This document shows, one piece after another, positions 11,190-22,719 of a DNA stretch of 64,000 nucleotides (within the stretch, counting starts at the first letter, position 1; each line of letters starts with the position of its first letter). The stretch lies in assembly GCA_023653785.1 (NCBI GenBank), contig JAMKCH010012367.1:43681-107680 (forward strand), given 5' to 3'. The notes under the pieces were generated by a model. It had not been told where the DNA came from. It saw only the letters and a list, made by a program, of their open reading frames with translations, and searched no databases. This DNA is from Ophioderma brevispina. Its lineage: Eukaryota > Echinodermata > Ophiuroidea > Amphilepidida > Ophiodermatidae. The translations under genes were made by a program, and so were the position numbers.

Positions 11190-11253
11190 AATAGCGTCAG
11201 TGGTTAGAGCACGGGGTTAGAGTGCCGTGTGGCAAAATTCCATTCAAGGCAGA
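11190..11253 (+). repeat. tRNA-like sequence, probable SINE head
   Basis: The sequence tagcgtcagtggttagagc matches a tRNA D-arm/A-box with one extra base. It is followed by a possible anticodon arm with stem CACGG/CCGTG and then a weakened B-box region (ggcaaaattccattc). The anticodon loop is too long for a working tRNA, so a decayed tRNA-derived SINE is more likely. It starts directly at the right TTAA of the preceding element. Confidence 0.45.
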
Positions 11254-13260
11254 TATGTACTTTTCCATCTACGCAACCTGAAGCCAACTGTCAGCTTAAA
11301 TTATGCATGGTCTGGAAGACCCTAGAGCACTGTGATAATTCTGACTACATAGGAGTTTACCTTGGACCGCCTCGTTCTCTCTTATAAGACACACAACAAA
11401 TTCTAAAGAAGATAAAGTATGTTCACCAATAACATCTTGAACAAACTCACTAACCCTACTACCAACCCCTAAGATCGAAGGGCACTTGTCCTGTACTATA
11501 TGTGCAATAGCTTACCATGGTATGGGAAAGATCAACCCAAGAAGCTTGATCCATCATTAAAAGCCTCCTGCCATCTTATCACGAATGTCAACAGAAATAC
11601 ATCCTAGGCATGATTGCTCCACCAAGCATCTGTTGTAGTATAGCGAGCATGCAAGAGCGTAGCTTGCCAAATATCAATGTGAAACACCCTATGTCTTGAC
11701 AGAGACCCAGTGCTAACGCGCCTTAAATCCAGAGGGAGTTTCTCAAGCAAAGTCCAACCCTTTTTGAACAGTCTCAAAGGAGTTAAAGAGTCGCCTTGTG
11801 GAAAGAAAAGACTGGCTAATCAACCAATAACATCTATTGGTATTGAACTGGTGAGCATCACCCACCTGGAGCTGACTCCTCCTCATGGGCTGAATGGCGA
11901 TACCTCAACACATTGAGAACAAGAAATCGGATAATCCAAGGTGTCTTGTACAAGCTGGGCTACATGGAAGCAATATCAGGAGACACAACCGTAATTGTAG
12001 CACAGCGCCACATACAATGGAAGGAACATCGCTTGGTCTGCCAATGTTGGCGCAACAATGCACATACATGGACCTTGCCGATTCACTGTCGCCAATGTTT
12101 GGAGCAACAATACACAGACAAGGACCCTTAACAGAATTCAGTGAAGCAGCCGACATTGTACCACCAAACATCGTCTTATTTACATTACAAAAAAGCCCAC
12201 ACTTCATCGTTTTTTGACATGCTTTGATGCCTCTGGCAAGGGTTGTCCATACAGGACTGTAAAGCTGCAATTTCCCGACCCCAGTCAGCGGGATCTGGTA
12301 GATCTGGAGCTAGCAGAAGCTTGTACCAGCAATGTCCTGACTGACATGTTGCTCTGTTTGAGTGTTGACACGTGCATCTGAGGGAGGTGGCATGAACTCC
12401 AATAATTGCACCATTTTTTATCCAAACGGAGCAATTTTAAAATTTGACCCATGTACACAACTGAAAGTGACCCTTTATGATTTTTGATGTTTTTGCGCTA
12501 TAACTCTGAAACTTTAGGCTTTGTACATATTACAAACTAGACCTTTTCTGAATCTTTATGGTATACACATAACATGGTGTGCTTTTCAACATGATTGGTA
12601 ATTTGCAATAATTGACCCCTGTACAAACGTTGTTTTGGCCCCCTCTCTTAAGGCACCACTAGCGGCATTCAGAAGAATCACGTTCAGGGTTCCTGTCAGT
12701 CTGTCAACATATTTAACCACTCAAAACCTTTTGTATGGAGATGTGTACAAAGGTGTGCTAGCTCCTGGGTATGAATGAAGTAGAAGCCCTACTTCTTCAC
12801 GTGAGTGCATGGAGATAGATAGATTGTAGTATCTGATTATTACACCATCATCCACTAACAGAACAACTACCGCCAGTTAGAGTTTTAAAATATGAAGGGA
12901 TGCATGCATACAATTATAGAATTGGAGTTCTAAATTATCAGAATATCAAAACAATGAAAGAAGCAAGACATGAATGAGTAAATGATATGACTGAAACCAA
13001 TCCAAAAAACGTTGGTAATTTTTAACAAGTAATTAATGCCTCACAGACAAACCAGTTCTGGATTTGCTGGCCAGTAAACCACGAATTAACATCCGACAAA
13101 GGACATTAGCAAGACTATTTTGAATATGATAACATTCTTAGAAATTACACGCATTGACCGCACCGGCAGCACATAAAGATACCTGGTCGAATGGCAATAG
13201 GACCTGTGAGGTAAACTTTGACAAGAAAATCAGCAGTACATCTAAGGTGTATTAAATTTA
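11254..13260. other. Unassigned sequence with a short duplicated motif near 12044-12125
   Basis: The words ccaatgttggcgcaacaatg and ccaatgtttggagcaacaat recur about 57 bp apart. They make several overlapping frames look open on both strands, but none resembles a known protein. The rest shows no recognisable structure. Confidence 0.4.
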
Positions 13261-13490
13261 TAGTGGCAGCCATTTTGAAGTGACAGCATATTGTTTTGTC
13301 ATACACACAGACAAAAATGTAAAATGTTTAACCATACCAAGACACCAGTATGTTTTAGAATTGATTCAATCTTATAGTACCATGACACCATATAAAATCC
13401 AAAACTGACCTCTACAAACATATCACATTTATAGTAGCTGACCATTTTGATTGGCAGCCATTTTGATATGGCAGCCATTTTGAATTAGGG
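13261..13490. repeat. Dispersed GGCAGCCATTTTGA motifs
   Basis: The word gcagccattttga occurs three times (near 13266, 13454, 13470), with a further ccattttgat at 13442. Similar words (ggcggccatcttgg, ggctgccatttt) occur near 26175. In other animals such AAnATGGCnGCC words overlap the YY1 binding consensus; here they may simply be a repeat family. Confidence 0.45.
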
Positions 13491-13857
13491 TACATCGGCA
13501 TTTACAACAATAAAATGCAGAGGTGGTGTGGATTATGTTGAGGGCCCAAAGTATTAGAAAATCAACGAAACCCATGGTTGGCACTGTAAACTACAAAAAT
13601 AAGCAGCTTTTTACTGTGAAGCGGCCAGCATCTGGAATTAGGCCCAATGTTGACCGACATTTTAATTAATACGATGTTGTGTCAATAACAGAAATATTCA
13701 TTTAAAAAGTAAACCAAGTATAGATAAACCCTGACCCCACCACTATAATAACACGCTTGCTCACCAAACATCACCCCCACACATATCCTCCTGTAATACT
13801 GAATGTGCACCACACCCACCAATTTACTAGCCGGTGGACGGCACCACTACCTTGGAA

Positions 13858-13972
13858 AATGACGGCCATATGGAGAAGGGAAATTAATTGGCCTGACCAG
13901 ATTTGTTTAGCGTATCAATGGCTACCTCTGTGCCAAATTGGTACTTTTCACCCAAAATGCACGATACTTTCA
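13858..13972 (+). repeat. Dispersed repeat, plus-strand copy (partner at 8216-8318)
   Basis: It reads gggaaattaattggcctgac, cagatttgttta, gtatcaatggctac, tgtgccaaattggtac, ttttcaccc. This is the inverted partner of the copy 5.6 kb upstream. Confidence 0.65.
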
Positions 13973-15820
13973 CCATTCTGCATTTATCCCAGGATTTATA
14001 AGCATATACGCTGTGACACCATGCATGGCGCTGCACAGCTTGGACTCAACACAAAAACACTAGTGCAGAGATCTTTGTTTATTATAAATAGATTTTTCAT
14101 TATATTTGGTTTTTAAGTAGTCTACAATAAATTAGTTAGATCGAATTTATACATACTTATATTGACTTAAGCTAAAAATGCATTTCTATTTTTTTATTTC
14201 TTGCATTATCGCTGTTTATCCCTTAATGGTATAAGCAGTGCTAAAAAAGGTCGAAGTCAAACCACTTTATAGGGAAGTTCTTGGAATCGTTTATTTGGTT
14301 TAGGCGAAAAATCTTTCTTCCGAAAGTGAAAAATAAAACCGTTTCAGACAAAAAACTGAATTCATTTAGTTTTATTATTATGATAGTATTTATTTTGCTA
14401 TTGTCTAAATCTATTGATTGAGCTCCGCATGCATCCCAGGTAATGAGTTAAAACCTAATCGTTTCTTGTCATCTACATGTACATGTTGTAAACTGATTAG
14501 ATGTCTTGGCTATATCCCCTCTTCAAACATGAATATAGAATTCAAAGAAAAAAAAACCACCATAAATTACAAAGCTGTCTTCCATCAAGTCTTATCGAGT
14601 TAAAATTGGCTTTTAACCGCTTCTCAAATACACCTCTTAATACGGTGGGGTTTGAGGATTTAACTTTTCATGGGCGACAGATTGACGCGTCCTCCCTTGC
14701 TTCCGTTCAAAAAATTATCATCCCCTGAGCTTCCTTGATTTTATAATATTTGATCCATTTAAAAGTCATGTCCTCACTTTCATGCTCTTCCTGTCGAACT
14801 TTCATACCTCGTCTCGCTACCGTGTGTTATTTACATTGCCCCGTTATAGCCTTAAACCCCCTCCTTCCCCCTGGCGTAAATAACGAAACTCCCTTACGAA
14901 ACAAAGAGGCTTGCATGCATAGCTTGTATGAGCGTCTCGGGCTACAAGCCCTGAATCAGGCTCAAGACACTGTTTGTCGGGGTTTGCAAGGGTGTCTATT
15001 GATACCAGTGTTATGCACGTTCCTCTTTTTCTTTCCCCTTTTAGGCCCCCTTCCTTTTTACGTTTTATATTTCTTCCCAAGTTTCGTCCTGTCTCGCTTT
15101 GTTACCTTTAGCGTCTTATCATCTTCAGGGATACGTTGCGTCACCACTCAAATTCATCGCGTACAACCCTTGAATCGCGCATGATGAGATTTTTTAGCCG
15201 AGTGTCTTAAGGGGGGGCGTGCTGCGTGGCGCTCTGTAAACGGTTTCGAAAAACAAAGCCAGATCTCATGCCTCACTGCGTTGCCCCCTCAAAAAAGCGC
15301 AGGGCACGGGCCCCCTTCTAGCGCCTCGGCGCTATAAGTTTCTGTTGCCTTCCGGCGAGTCCCTCAGCCGCCGTCGAACCATTGGATAGAGCATGGTACG
15401 TTGTGGTTGATGTGATCTCATCAGGTCACTTTACAGTGTATTCTGGGAAACAGTAACGGTCAAAACACGATCTTAGATCAGTGGGTCACTAAGGTCTTAA
15501 ACGTGGCTAATAGTGAGCGTGTAAGAGACGTTCATCAAAAATGCATTCGTCCGGGTGGGGTCCGTTTTAATCGGTCTAGAGTGTACCAATGGATGAATAA
15601 ATAAGGAGAGAAGGGAGGCTGGGATTGTGTGTGTTGTGTGTAATTGAAGACGTTATTCACGTTATTATTTTGAAAAATGCATTCAGGGCAAATTTGCTTA
15701 TCGATTAAAGTACTAATTTTTTAAATACATCATAATAGTCTTATTTTGCATATCATCCCAGGACAACTAAAATATTATAAATACAAATCAATATAGCGCT
15801 AGTGACAATTCCTACTATAA
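13973..15820. other. Unassigned; somewhat GC-richer patch at 14820-15420
   Basis: An open frame of 144 codons (14750-15184, +) is rich in Phe, Leu and Pro because of pyrimidine-rich DNA and shows no known domain. A palindrome-like 'tagcgcctcggcgcta' lies near 15319, and 'cttaagggggggc' near 15207 resembles the tip of the 2.6 kb TTAA element, without a visible partner. Confidence 0.4.
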
Positions 15821-15826
15821 ACTTAA

Positions 15827-16609
15827 GGTCCATGGACATGGCTGAGTAGACATTTCCTAATTGCTACATTTCGTACCTCAACAGTATCTGATCATATCGC
15901 AACACCGATTTTAAACGTGAACATCGCAGAAGTGGTAAATTTCAAGATAAATATACCCAAACTGGCAGGGGCCCTTCTCCTGTTTTCGCGTACGCATCAC
16001 AAGATGCTGGAGTTGGAATTGACCCCGTTAATGACGTCGAGTACAAATTGGTAAACAAAGCTCACACGTGGGCTAACCGCACCACACAACTCCATATATC
16101 TCTCCTTGTCGGTTTTCGTTGTTGGGACTTGAATAAACATTCTCTTCTGAATTTCCTTGTCGGGACGGTCACCGCTGGTGCAGCCTTCGACAATACAGCA
16201 CATTAAATCGTAATTTTAAAGCATCAAATCAAGGAAAATTATGCCAATGAATACAACACGTACGACACTATCACTAGAAGTCAACTGTGTACGTATGCAA
16301 GAAAACTGGGCCCCGTGGCGCACGTCCGTTCCACGATGGACATCTATGACGCGTATCGCGTACCGCGTATTTGTTACTCGGACGTCACTTCTGGTCGGCT
16401 TGCAGCGCGATAATCCACTTCATTTTGGAATTTCCCTTTGAACTTTGTCCAAACACATGATATTATGCCCATGTTTATCAATATACGGTTCTCAATTACG
16501 CTTCATGCAGATTTTTACATGATACCAATACATACTAATGAATGAACCATTTTTTGTGGTTTTTTTAAAAAAAAAAATTATACGTATGTTTATAAGCATT
16601 TCCATGACC
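15827..16609. mobile_element. TTAA-flanked ~783 bp element, copy B
   Basis: TTAA lies at 15823-15826 and 16610-16613. The left tip is GGTCCATGGACATGGCT and the right tip reverse complemented is GGTCATGGAAATGCTTA, imperfect inverted repeats matching those of copy A. The body aligns with copy A throughout. On the minus strand it encodes a short Cys-containing frame. Most likely a non-autonomous derivative of a TTAA-targeting DNA transposon. Confidence 0.7.
15997..16203 (-). pseudogene. Small frame in copy B, possibly a THAP-like N-terminus
   Basis: The 68-codon frame begins with an ATG and starts MCCIVEGCTSGDRPDK, followed later by FIQVPTTKTDKERYMELC. A CxxxxGC start and a following 'F..VP....R' segment are seen at the beginning of THAP zinc fingers, which occur in transposases such as P elements. 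The later CH pair and the AVPTIF-type tail are missing, so the match is weak. Copy A preserves CCMVDGCTRGDR at the matching place but is frameshifted afterwards. Confidence 0.25.
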
Positions 16610-16613
16610 TTAA

Positions 16614-18042
16614 GCACACTATTACAAAGAGCTTATGCAGATAATTCTTTGTTTAAATACTTTATTAGAAACAGTAAACAGGGTTGAGGACTACACCCCT
16701 GGGGTCCGTCACGAGAATTTTCATTTTCAAAAGTGTCTTATTGTGACTGATTAAATATTAGTCATGCACATTATGTTTTATATCACAAAATATGCTCAAA
16801 AAAGAGTTGAATTAAAGAATGTTTTTTAAAAGATTTTCGGATTCAATTTCATAATTGCAAGTTTTCTACAACTTGATAATTAGGACTTTTTAATTACAAA
16901 ATTTCGTCCAACTAACTAATTAGTAAATGACCATGTGTACTGAAACTCGTCATTTTTTGTGCTTGATAACTATTCTAGTCCTTTGGTGAGTCTAAAGTCG
17001 TCTTCAATTAGTCAATAATAATTTCTGTCCCTTTGACAAATGAACAATCTCATGTCATTAATTTATCATTTTTAAAGGTAGATTTAGAGGTAATAAAATA
17101 TTTTGTAATCATGAAACTAGTTTAAAATATGGAAAGTATGTTCCAGCCTAGCAAACATGTTTCCAGCCTTCCAGTACATTATTATGAATGAGAAACCAAT
17201 TGATTGCATGACTAATTTTGAATTAGTCAATCAGACACTTTTTTGACTAATTAATATTCTCATTGTTTCCGAACTCAGTCGTAATCTACGTGCAGACAAT
17301 TCTCAGCCCTGAGTGACCATTTGTCAGGACTGGTAACTGGTATGAAAAGGGCTGTTATATAGGACATATGCACATTTATATACACTAGGGTTACGCACGA
17401 GTTTTGGGGAAGCGGACGCCCATAGATCACTACTGGCCACCAAAATTGATTGGTGGGTTATAGGATGTAATTGACCAATAAGCCTAACAGTGCATACAGA
17501 TGACGACTATGTTTAATTGGTTACTCAGAGATTATATATGGCTAAATGAAATGTAATGAGCCAATTAGAGAATGTAAGAAGATGGTATAACTCGGGGGGG
17601 TGGGGGGGGGCATACAGTGCCGCGGGGTTCGCTGTCAGTCGATATGTGCACGCAATCAGATGAGGTGTGAACAACGTTACTCTCGTCATATTCTGGCGCC
17701 ACTGTCCTATCCTTCGTTTGGAACTAAATGCAAAAAAGTTATAAAAGATAGAAGCATTCTAAGTCCACTTTTTGAAGTACACACTGCGGGATAATAACGC
17801 GGCTGAGCTCCTTGGCTGAAAATTTATGCCGCGATGAACTGGGGGTGTATAATAAAGGAATTGAAGAAAATACTGTAAACTGTTATCAACCTTTACGTTG
17901 TAAACGTCACTCGAATTCCAACTTGAACGCACAATATGCTTCCATTCCAAAACTTAACCGACCCTGTGATTATTGGCTAATAAAGGTCATTTTGTGTCGC
18001 CTGCCTTAGCAGGCAAGACACATTGGATCACTTTTTCCATGG
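16614..18042. other. Unassigned AT-rich sequence, G-rich patch at 17594-17620
   Basis: Several ATTAG/CTAAT words recur without a clear unit. The patch 'gggggggtggggggggggc' is the only notable low-complexity stretch. No gene seen. Confidence 0.4.
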
Positions 18043-18369
18043 TTGCTGTGTGTGGTGTATTCTGGTATTATTGTGCCAATATCCACACATGGCCCATTCA
18101 CAGCTTTTGCAGAATTAAATACCCAGAGAAGCATTTGTCCAATCTACAGAATATCAGGACCGTCAACCTGGCAGAGCAAAACCTGCCCTCAGTGTTTTGT
18201 CAACGATTCCAAAGAAGCTACAACTGTTCTGGATCCATCGGATATGCACAGTTTAATCCAAAAACCTGAACCATCTACTCCACTGGAAGAAATGACATCA
18301 ACATCAACCAGTCATCGGAATTTATCAACGTTAAGACAACAAAGGAATTTATCTGCAAACCAAGATTGA
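18043..18369 (+). pseudogene. Open frame of 108 codons, exon-like, unidentified
   Basis: The frame has mixed composition, with CPIYRISGPSTWQSKTCPQC and then a Ser/Thr/Pro-rich tail (PSTPLEEMTSTSTSHRNLST). The local base composition is less AT-rich than the flanks. The CP..C pair might be part of a zinc-binding fold, but no family can be named. It could be an exon, a decayed transposon ORF, or chance. Confidence 0.2.
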
Positions 18370-18492
18370 AAAAAAAACATCTTTTCAAACAAGAAGGACA
18401 AAATAAACTCAAGCTGACGGTTCGCACAGACTCAGATAACAGTTTCCTTGGTGACAATGAGTATTGAATGTAATTTCTTTCTGTTATCTTTG

Positions 18493-18657
18493 ATGAACAC
18501 CGTTGCTGGTTGATGCTGGGATTGCTGGTGCTGATGCTAATTTCTCCATTTTCCTAAACGGTCTTTGCAAACTTCTAATAGCATCCCCGATGGTACCCAT
18601 GGAACGGTTGTGCCACTTTTGGAGTATGTTTTCAACGCATTCCATCGTGAGAGCAGT
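18493..18657 (-). pseudogene. Short frame with faint Death-fold-like pattern
   Basis: The minus-strand frame reads MECVENILQKWHNRSMGTIG, then DAIRSLQRPFRKMEKLA, then an Ala/Ser/Pro-rich end. The spacing 'ILQKW....GTI..AI.SL' is reminiscent of the last helices of Death-like domains. It has only about 55 codons and no context, so this is a weak suggestion. Confidence 0.18.
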
Positions 18658-19389
18658 TTATGCCTACCAGTGACGGCCTCTGATATTTTTGTAGTTTTGA
18701 ACAAACATTCTGTAATTCTGCAAATGCTTTGACAGTGATGAGCATGTTTGATGTTGGTACCAATACACAGTTCTTTGCTTCTTCTTCAGTGCATGTGCCT
18801 TGCATTGAGGGCGGAGGGCGAGTTTAATACCTTATCTCTACCTCAATACTTGATTTTATTAAATAGCTACCGAATTACGACTGATAGAAGGGGAAAGAAT
18901 ACCACATATTCGAACCATGAAGTTGGATATAGAGACAATGGCTTAGCTATCCTTCGGAACCTCCCCCATCCGAAGCCAATCGGTCGCCAAGAACACCTTC
19001 CTAATTTCAAAAATTCGGACTAGAATCAACCACAGACCACGATCAATCAGAACTAATCAAAATTACGACATACAGGACCACACACCACAACCGATTTTAG
19101 GTGATTTGATGTGGTGTCGGATGTGGTGTTTCCCTGATCCACATGCGACCCACCTTCGTCCTCGTACGTTATGCATGCCAAAAAAATTCAGAAATAACCC
19201 TTACAGTGGATTGATTCTTCGCGCCAACGTTTTGGTAGAAGAAAATATTCCTTGACAACATAGACAAAAATTCAGAATTTTCGTCAAATATTTTTCGCTT
19301 TGAAGTGGAAAAACTATGGCGACATCTAAAATAGTGATTTCTTGGCCGCCATATATACCCTTTTTTTAACTAAACAATCGTTAATCTTT
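18658..19389. other. Unassigned sequence
   Basis: No supported gene or repeat. Confidence 0.45.
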
Positions 19390-19542
19390 GAAGTAGTGAG
19401 GTGGATAAGTAAGATTCCATTAAAATTATGAAAAAAGGTTATTTTCTTCAAAGTAATATAGCTATGTTAGTTTGTTAGTACGGAATGTTATCAGTTTTTT
19501 TGGTATTATATGAAAAATGTTACGCTTTTACCTCACTATTTC
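19390..19542. mobile_element. Small MITE-like element (~153 bp)
   Basis: The ends are GAAGTAGTGAGGT and, reverse complemented, GAAATAGTGAGGT: 13 bp inverted tips with one mismatch. The interior is AT-rich and non-coding. No target duplication is obvious. Confidence 0.4.
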
Positions 19543-19895
19543 AGCGAAAAACGTGAAATGGGATCTTTGGACGAGTACTAAGTGAACGCCAGCTAATAGA
19601 ATATAGTACATCACTGCTTTATGCAATCACTGCTGCCCATCTCACCACAGAAGTTTGGTTAGGAAAAATGGACTATAAAAAACACCTTTATTTTCTAATT
19701 TAAAAACAGATCATACATTCGAGTAACGTACATTCGGCAGTCATGTCCAGCGTAGCCTTCCCTTCTTTAAGAACTTGATAAATAGTTTTTCCATCATCGT
19801 CGGTAAGAAACGTGGCTTTGTGTGTTGATAAAACTGTTTAGAGAGAGAGAGAGAAAATGACGTAAACCGCACAGATAGCCATCTAAAAGAGCTTA
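19543..19895. other. Unassigned; (GA)n tract near 19841
   Basis: Apart from a short GAGAGAGAGAGA tract I see nothing to annotate. Confidence 0.4.
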
Positions 19896-19966
19896 ACACC
19901 GTGGGAAATACTTACCGCACCGCCGTATACTACGGCGGTGCGGTCAGTGGTATTTACCCACGGTGT
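19896..19966. repeat. Strong GC-rich hairpin
   Basis: The central arms CCGCACCGCCGTA and TACGGCGGTGCGG are perfect complements separated by three bases. Outside them ACACCGTGGG and CCCACGGTGT also pair, with small bulges between. The whole stretch can form a stem of about 30 pairs. Parts of the same words (tttcccacggtgctacgtca, ttccgcaccaccgtacc) recur at 20239-20335, suggesting a repeat family and not a unique terminator. Confidence 0.75.
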
Positions 19967-20238
19967 AGTCTGCGTCACAGACTGTGAAAGATATTATCTA
20001 AATTGGTACTGCGTGAGAGATTAACGTTATCAATCGCCCCAAAGAGAATATGTGTAAATGAAAAATAATCTCAAATATCTCCGAAAAACGAAGGGGTTCT
20101 ATGGATATGTTTGCATCACAGTGTCAGAAATTAACTGGGTCTGAACCTATAGAACCTTTTGAATTTCAGAAAACTGAACATTTCTATCGGTAGTTTTTTA
20201 CACACAATCTCTATGGGCTCTGACGAGCACCAAACATT

Positions 20239-20335
20239 TTCCCACGGTGCTACGTCAGTAGGCTAGCTAATTTAATATGCAATTTCAGGCCTGTGCAATG
20301 TCGTACTTTCCGCACCACCGTACCAATGATCCTAT
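20239..20335. repeat. Partial relative of the GC-rich hairpin
   Basis: It contains cccacggtg at one end and ccgcaccaccgta at the other, the two building blocks of the hairpin 300 bp upstream, but separated by about 60 bp of unrelated AT-rich DNA. Confidence 0.4.
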
Positions 20336-20732
20336 AACACTGCATGACTCCTAGTCTTATTTCTGACTTGCCAGACTATACCCATAATCCCTCACGAGTT
20401 TGATCATCGCAATGCAAAAATGCGAAATTTGCTGCAACTTTAACCATTTTTTATAAAAATTCTAGAGGGTGTCCTCGAAAGATCATGTCACCATTTGATG
20501 TAGAAATATGTTTTATAGACATGACAGTTTTGTTTTGTGGTGGACACCCCTATACATTTAGATTTTGCTTGTATCATTTAGTCACGCTTTCAATGTGTAA
20601 GCGCAACTGTCGCTGTCGATTTCAACCAACCCTGTTGCCAAGCTTGTAAACGTGTACACTGTGACATGGTGTATCGTTCAATTGTATTTTGTTGTAACGC
20701 CATTACTAGAGAATTACGCGACGTACCGTATA

Positions 20733-21137
20733 CCCGGGGGCCGGGGGGGGGGGGGAATCACATATGAAATGGATATGGGTGTTAGGCTGGCGCTTCCAAA
20801 CCGTACCCAGGGGCATTCAGTGAGAGAGGGGAATCAAACAAATAGGGGTGAGAGACAGCAAAAAATGCCCCAAAATAGGTTTTTTCGGGTAACAAATTTT
20901 CAACAACAAAAAAATGTTCCAAAAAATGTTCATGTCTTTTTAGAAAAAGATATTTGCAAAAAATTTCAGCAAAAATAGGGGTCTTTGGGTGAAATTTTCC
21001 CATAAAAACTTTCCAAAATATGGGCTCTTTTGTTGACATTTCAAAATATATGGGGTCTTGGGTGACAGCGGTGCTGAAAATTGGGGTCTTAACAGCCTTA
21101 CATACGCGTCACCTCCAAGATGGGAGTGCCTCCCCGG
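20733..21137. mobile_element. GC-tipped MITE-like element (~405 bp)
   Basis: The left tip is CCCGGGGG followed by a G13 run and AATCACATATGAAATGG; the right tip reverse complemented is CCGGGGAGGCACTCCCATC. The interior contains repeated words of the type 'aaaataggggtcttNgggtga' and 'ggggtcttaacagcc', without coding potential. I recall this style of element (CCCGGGGGGGCACTC tips) as common in marine invertebrate genomes; that is memory, not a search. Confidence 0.5.
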
Positions 21138-21687
21138 ATATTATTTATTACCAGCAATAGGGTGCATCTGATGCACCTCATGCCAATCAATTTTCTTGTT
21201 CCTAGTCTTAAAGTGTACCACTTGTCAAAATCAAGCGGGGCCATGAGCTTAAAGTTTTATACACGAAATCAATAGGATGTTTGTTGCCGTTTTTTTTTTT
21301 GTTGACAAAACACAAAATGTGATGTTTTTTTTCTTTGAACAAGTTGTGATGATTGTCATCTGTGATTTGGTCAGAAATTCTCCAGGAAGTACTTCATAAG
21401 GTTAGGCCAAAGATAATCTTTGGTTAGGCTAACAGGTTTCCAAGAAGTACCAATCAAAGTCGTCCTCATTGGCAGGCAATACACAATAGCCAGACATGAC
21501 CCATATACTAGCTTGTAAGTTAATTTGAAGGACAGTGTATTCACGATAAAAACTTCGCCGTTGAAGCTATGTGATATTCGTTCACTGTTTAAATCCTTCA
21601 GTCCTTGAAAACGTATGGACTTATCCGCAATGTTTGTTAGTTATGAATGAGGGCCGGGGACTCAGGCTACAAAGAATATCAAACATA
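21138..21687. other. Unassigned sequence
   Basis: A T-run and ordinary AT-rich DNA; no gene or repeat partner found. Confidence 0.45.
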
Positions 21688-21881
21688 ATTAAAGGAGAAC
21701 CCGTACAACGCAACGAATAATATTATAAAATATACTCTATAAAATAATTATTGACCACATATCGAGTCGTTTCATCTAAAACCGCTCATTAAAGGAGAAC
21801 CGTACTAAGAATAACTTATACAATATATGCTATAAAAATATTATTGGACACATATTGAGTGGTTTCATGGAAAAACGGAAT
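21688..21881. repeat. Two-copy ~100 bp tandem repeat
   Basis: Each unit begins with attaaaggagaacc and contains a form of 'tattgNNcacatatNgagtNgtttcat'. The second unit follows the first directly. Divergence is moderate. Confidence 0.7.
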
Positions 21882-22199
21882 TATACTAACCATAAAAAAT
21901 TAATTAAAACATTTTGTCTGACCATGCGCTATTTGAAATTCGTGCTAGTGTATATGGGATATGTATACGTGTTATGGGATACTGACGGCACAGTAGCGTC
22001 ATACACCTTCACATGTGACACTTTCATAATGTGCATTTCCTATGGTGTGTATGACACAAACGTACCGGCGGTATCGCATAACACGTTATACAATAGCGCG
22101 GATTTTAAATAGCGCATGGCCAAACTAAGTGGGTTTTAATTCGTTGTTATGGTTAATATAATTCCGGTAGGGAGTGTCAGTAACAGATAGAAACTAGTT

Positions 22200-22648
22200 T
22201 CTGCTAAAACATTGAAAGTTGTTTTTTTTTTTGTGCAATTGTGTGTCAATCTTCAAAAGAGCGTCAGCAGCAGCAACATCTTTGGGGTTAAAGATATTCC
22301 TTAGTACTGTTTTTTTTGTTTCATCCTTGGTGTCAAGGCTGCAATGATCCCCACGCCGCGACGTGAAAGGCATTCAGACCATCTAGTGTCCTGATGTGGT
22401 TGGCATTATCTGCCATAAATTGTACAAACTTGCAGTAATATCAGGGATGTCAGTCCCTTGTGAACTTGCTGCAAATCATTCACAATTGCTTTCAACAAGA
22501 GGATCAATAAGGAATTTGGATCCAAATTGATGATGCGTCTTAATTGCAAGACCAATTCTGGGTTGGACAGCTTGGGCAATACTTTGCCCCCTATTGACAC
22601 AATCTTAAATTCTGCCTTCCTGAAAATCGTCTTCATCAAAAGCCACAA
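22200..22648 (-). pseudogene. Ankyrin-repeat-like coding remnant
   Basis: The longest frame (80 codons, starting near 22648) contains NPELVLQLRRIINLDPNSLL and KAIVNDLQQVHKGLTSLI. After one frameshift the reading continues as FMADNANHIRTLDGLNAFHV then AAWG, and after another as NPKDVAAADALLKIDTQLH. The DGLNAFHVAAWG segment matches the start of an ankyrin repeat (DG.TALH.AA..G). At least two frame changes within 400 bp indicate a decayed gene or retrocopy. The remaining sequence is not diagnostic, so the family call is tentative. Confidence 0.35.
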
Positions 22649-22719
22649 AGCCCGGTAGAAATATATTGTTTGATTTTGTTTGTTTGTTTTTACATAGATG
22701 CTATATCTTCAGAACATGT

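Noticed and set aside
11905..12270. 121-codon minus-strand frame with overlapping plus-strand frames
   Set aside because: All frames overlap over a short duplicated motif; none resembles a known protein.
14750..15184. 144-codon frame with hydrophobic stretch that could look like a membrane protein
   Set aside because: Pyrimidine-rich DNA yields Phe/Leu/Pro; no domain, no splice context.
19896..19966. Hairpin as a bacterial-type terminator
   Set aside because: The window is eukaryotic, no gene ends here, there is no T-run, and related pieces recur nearby as repeats.
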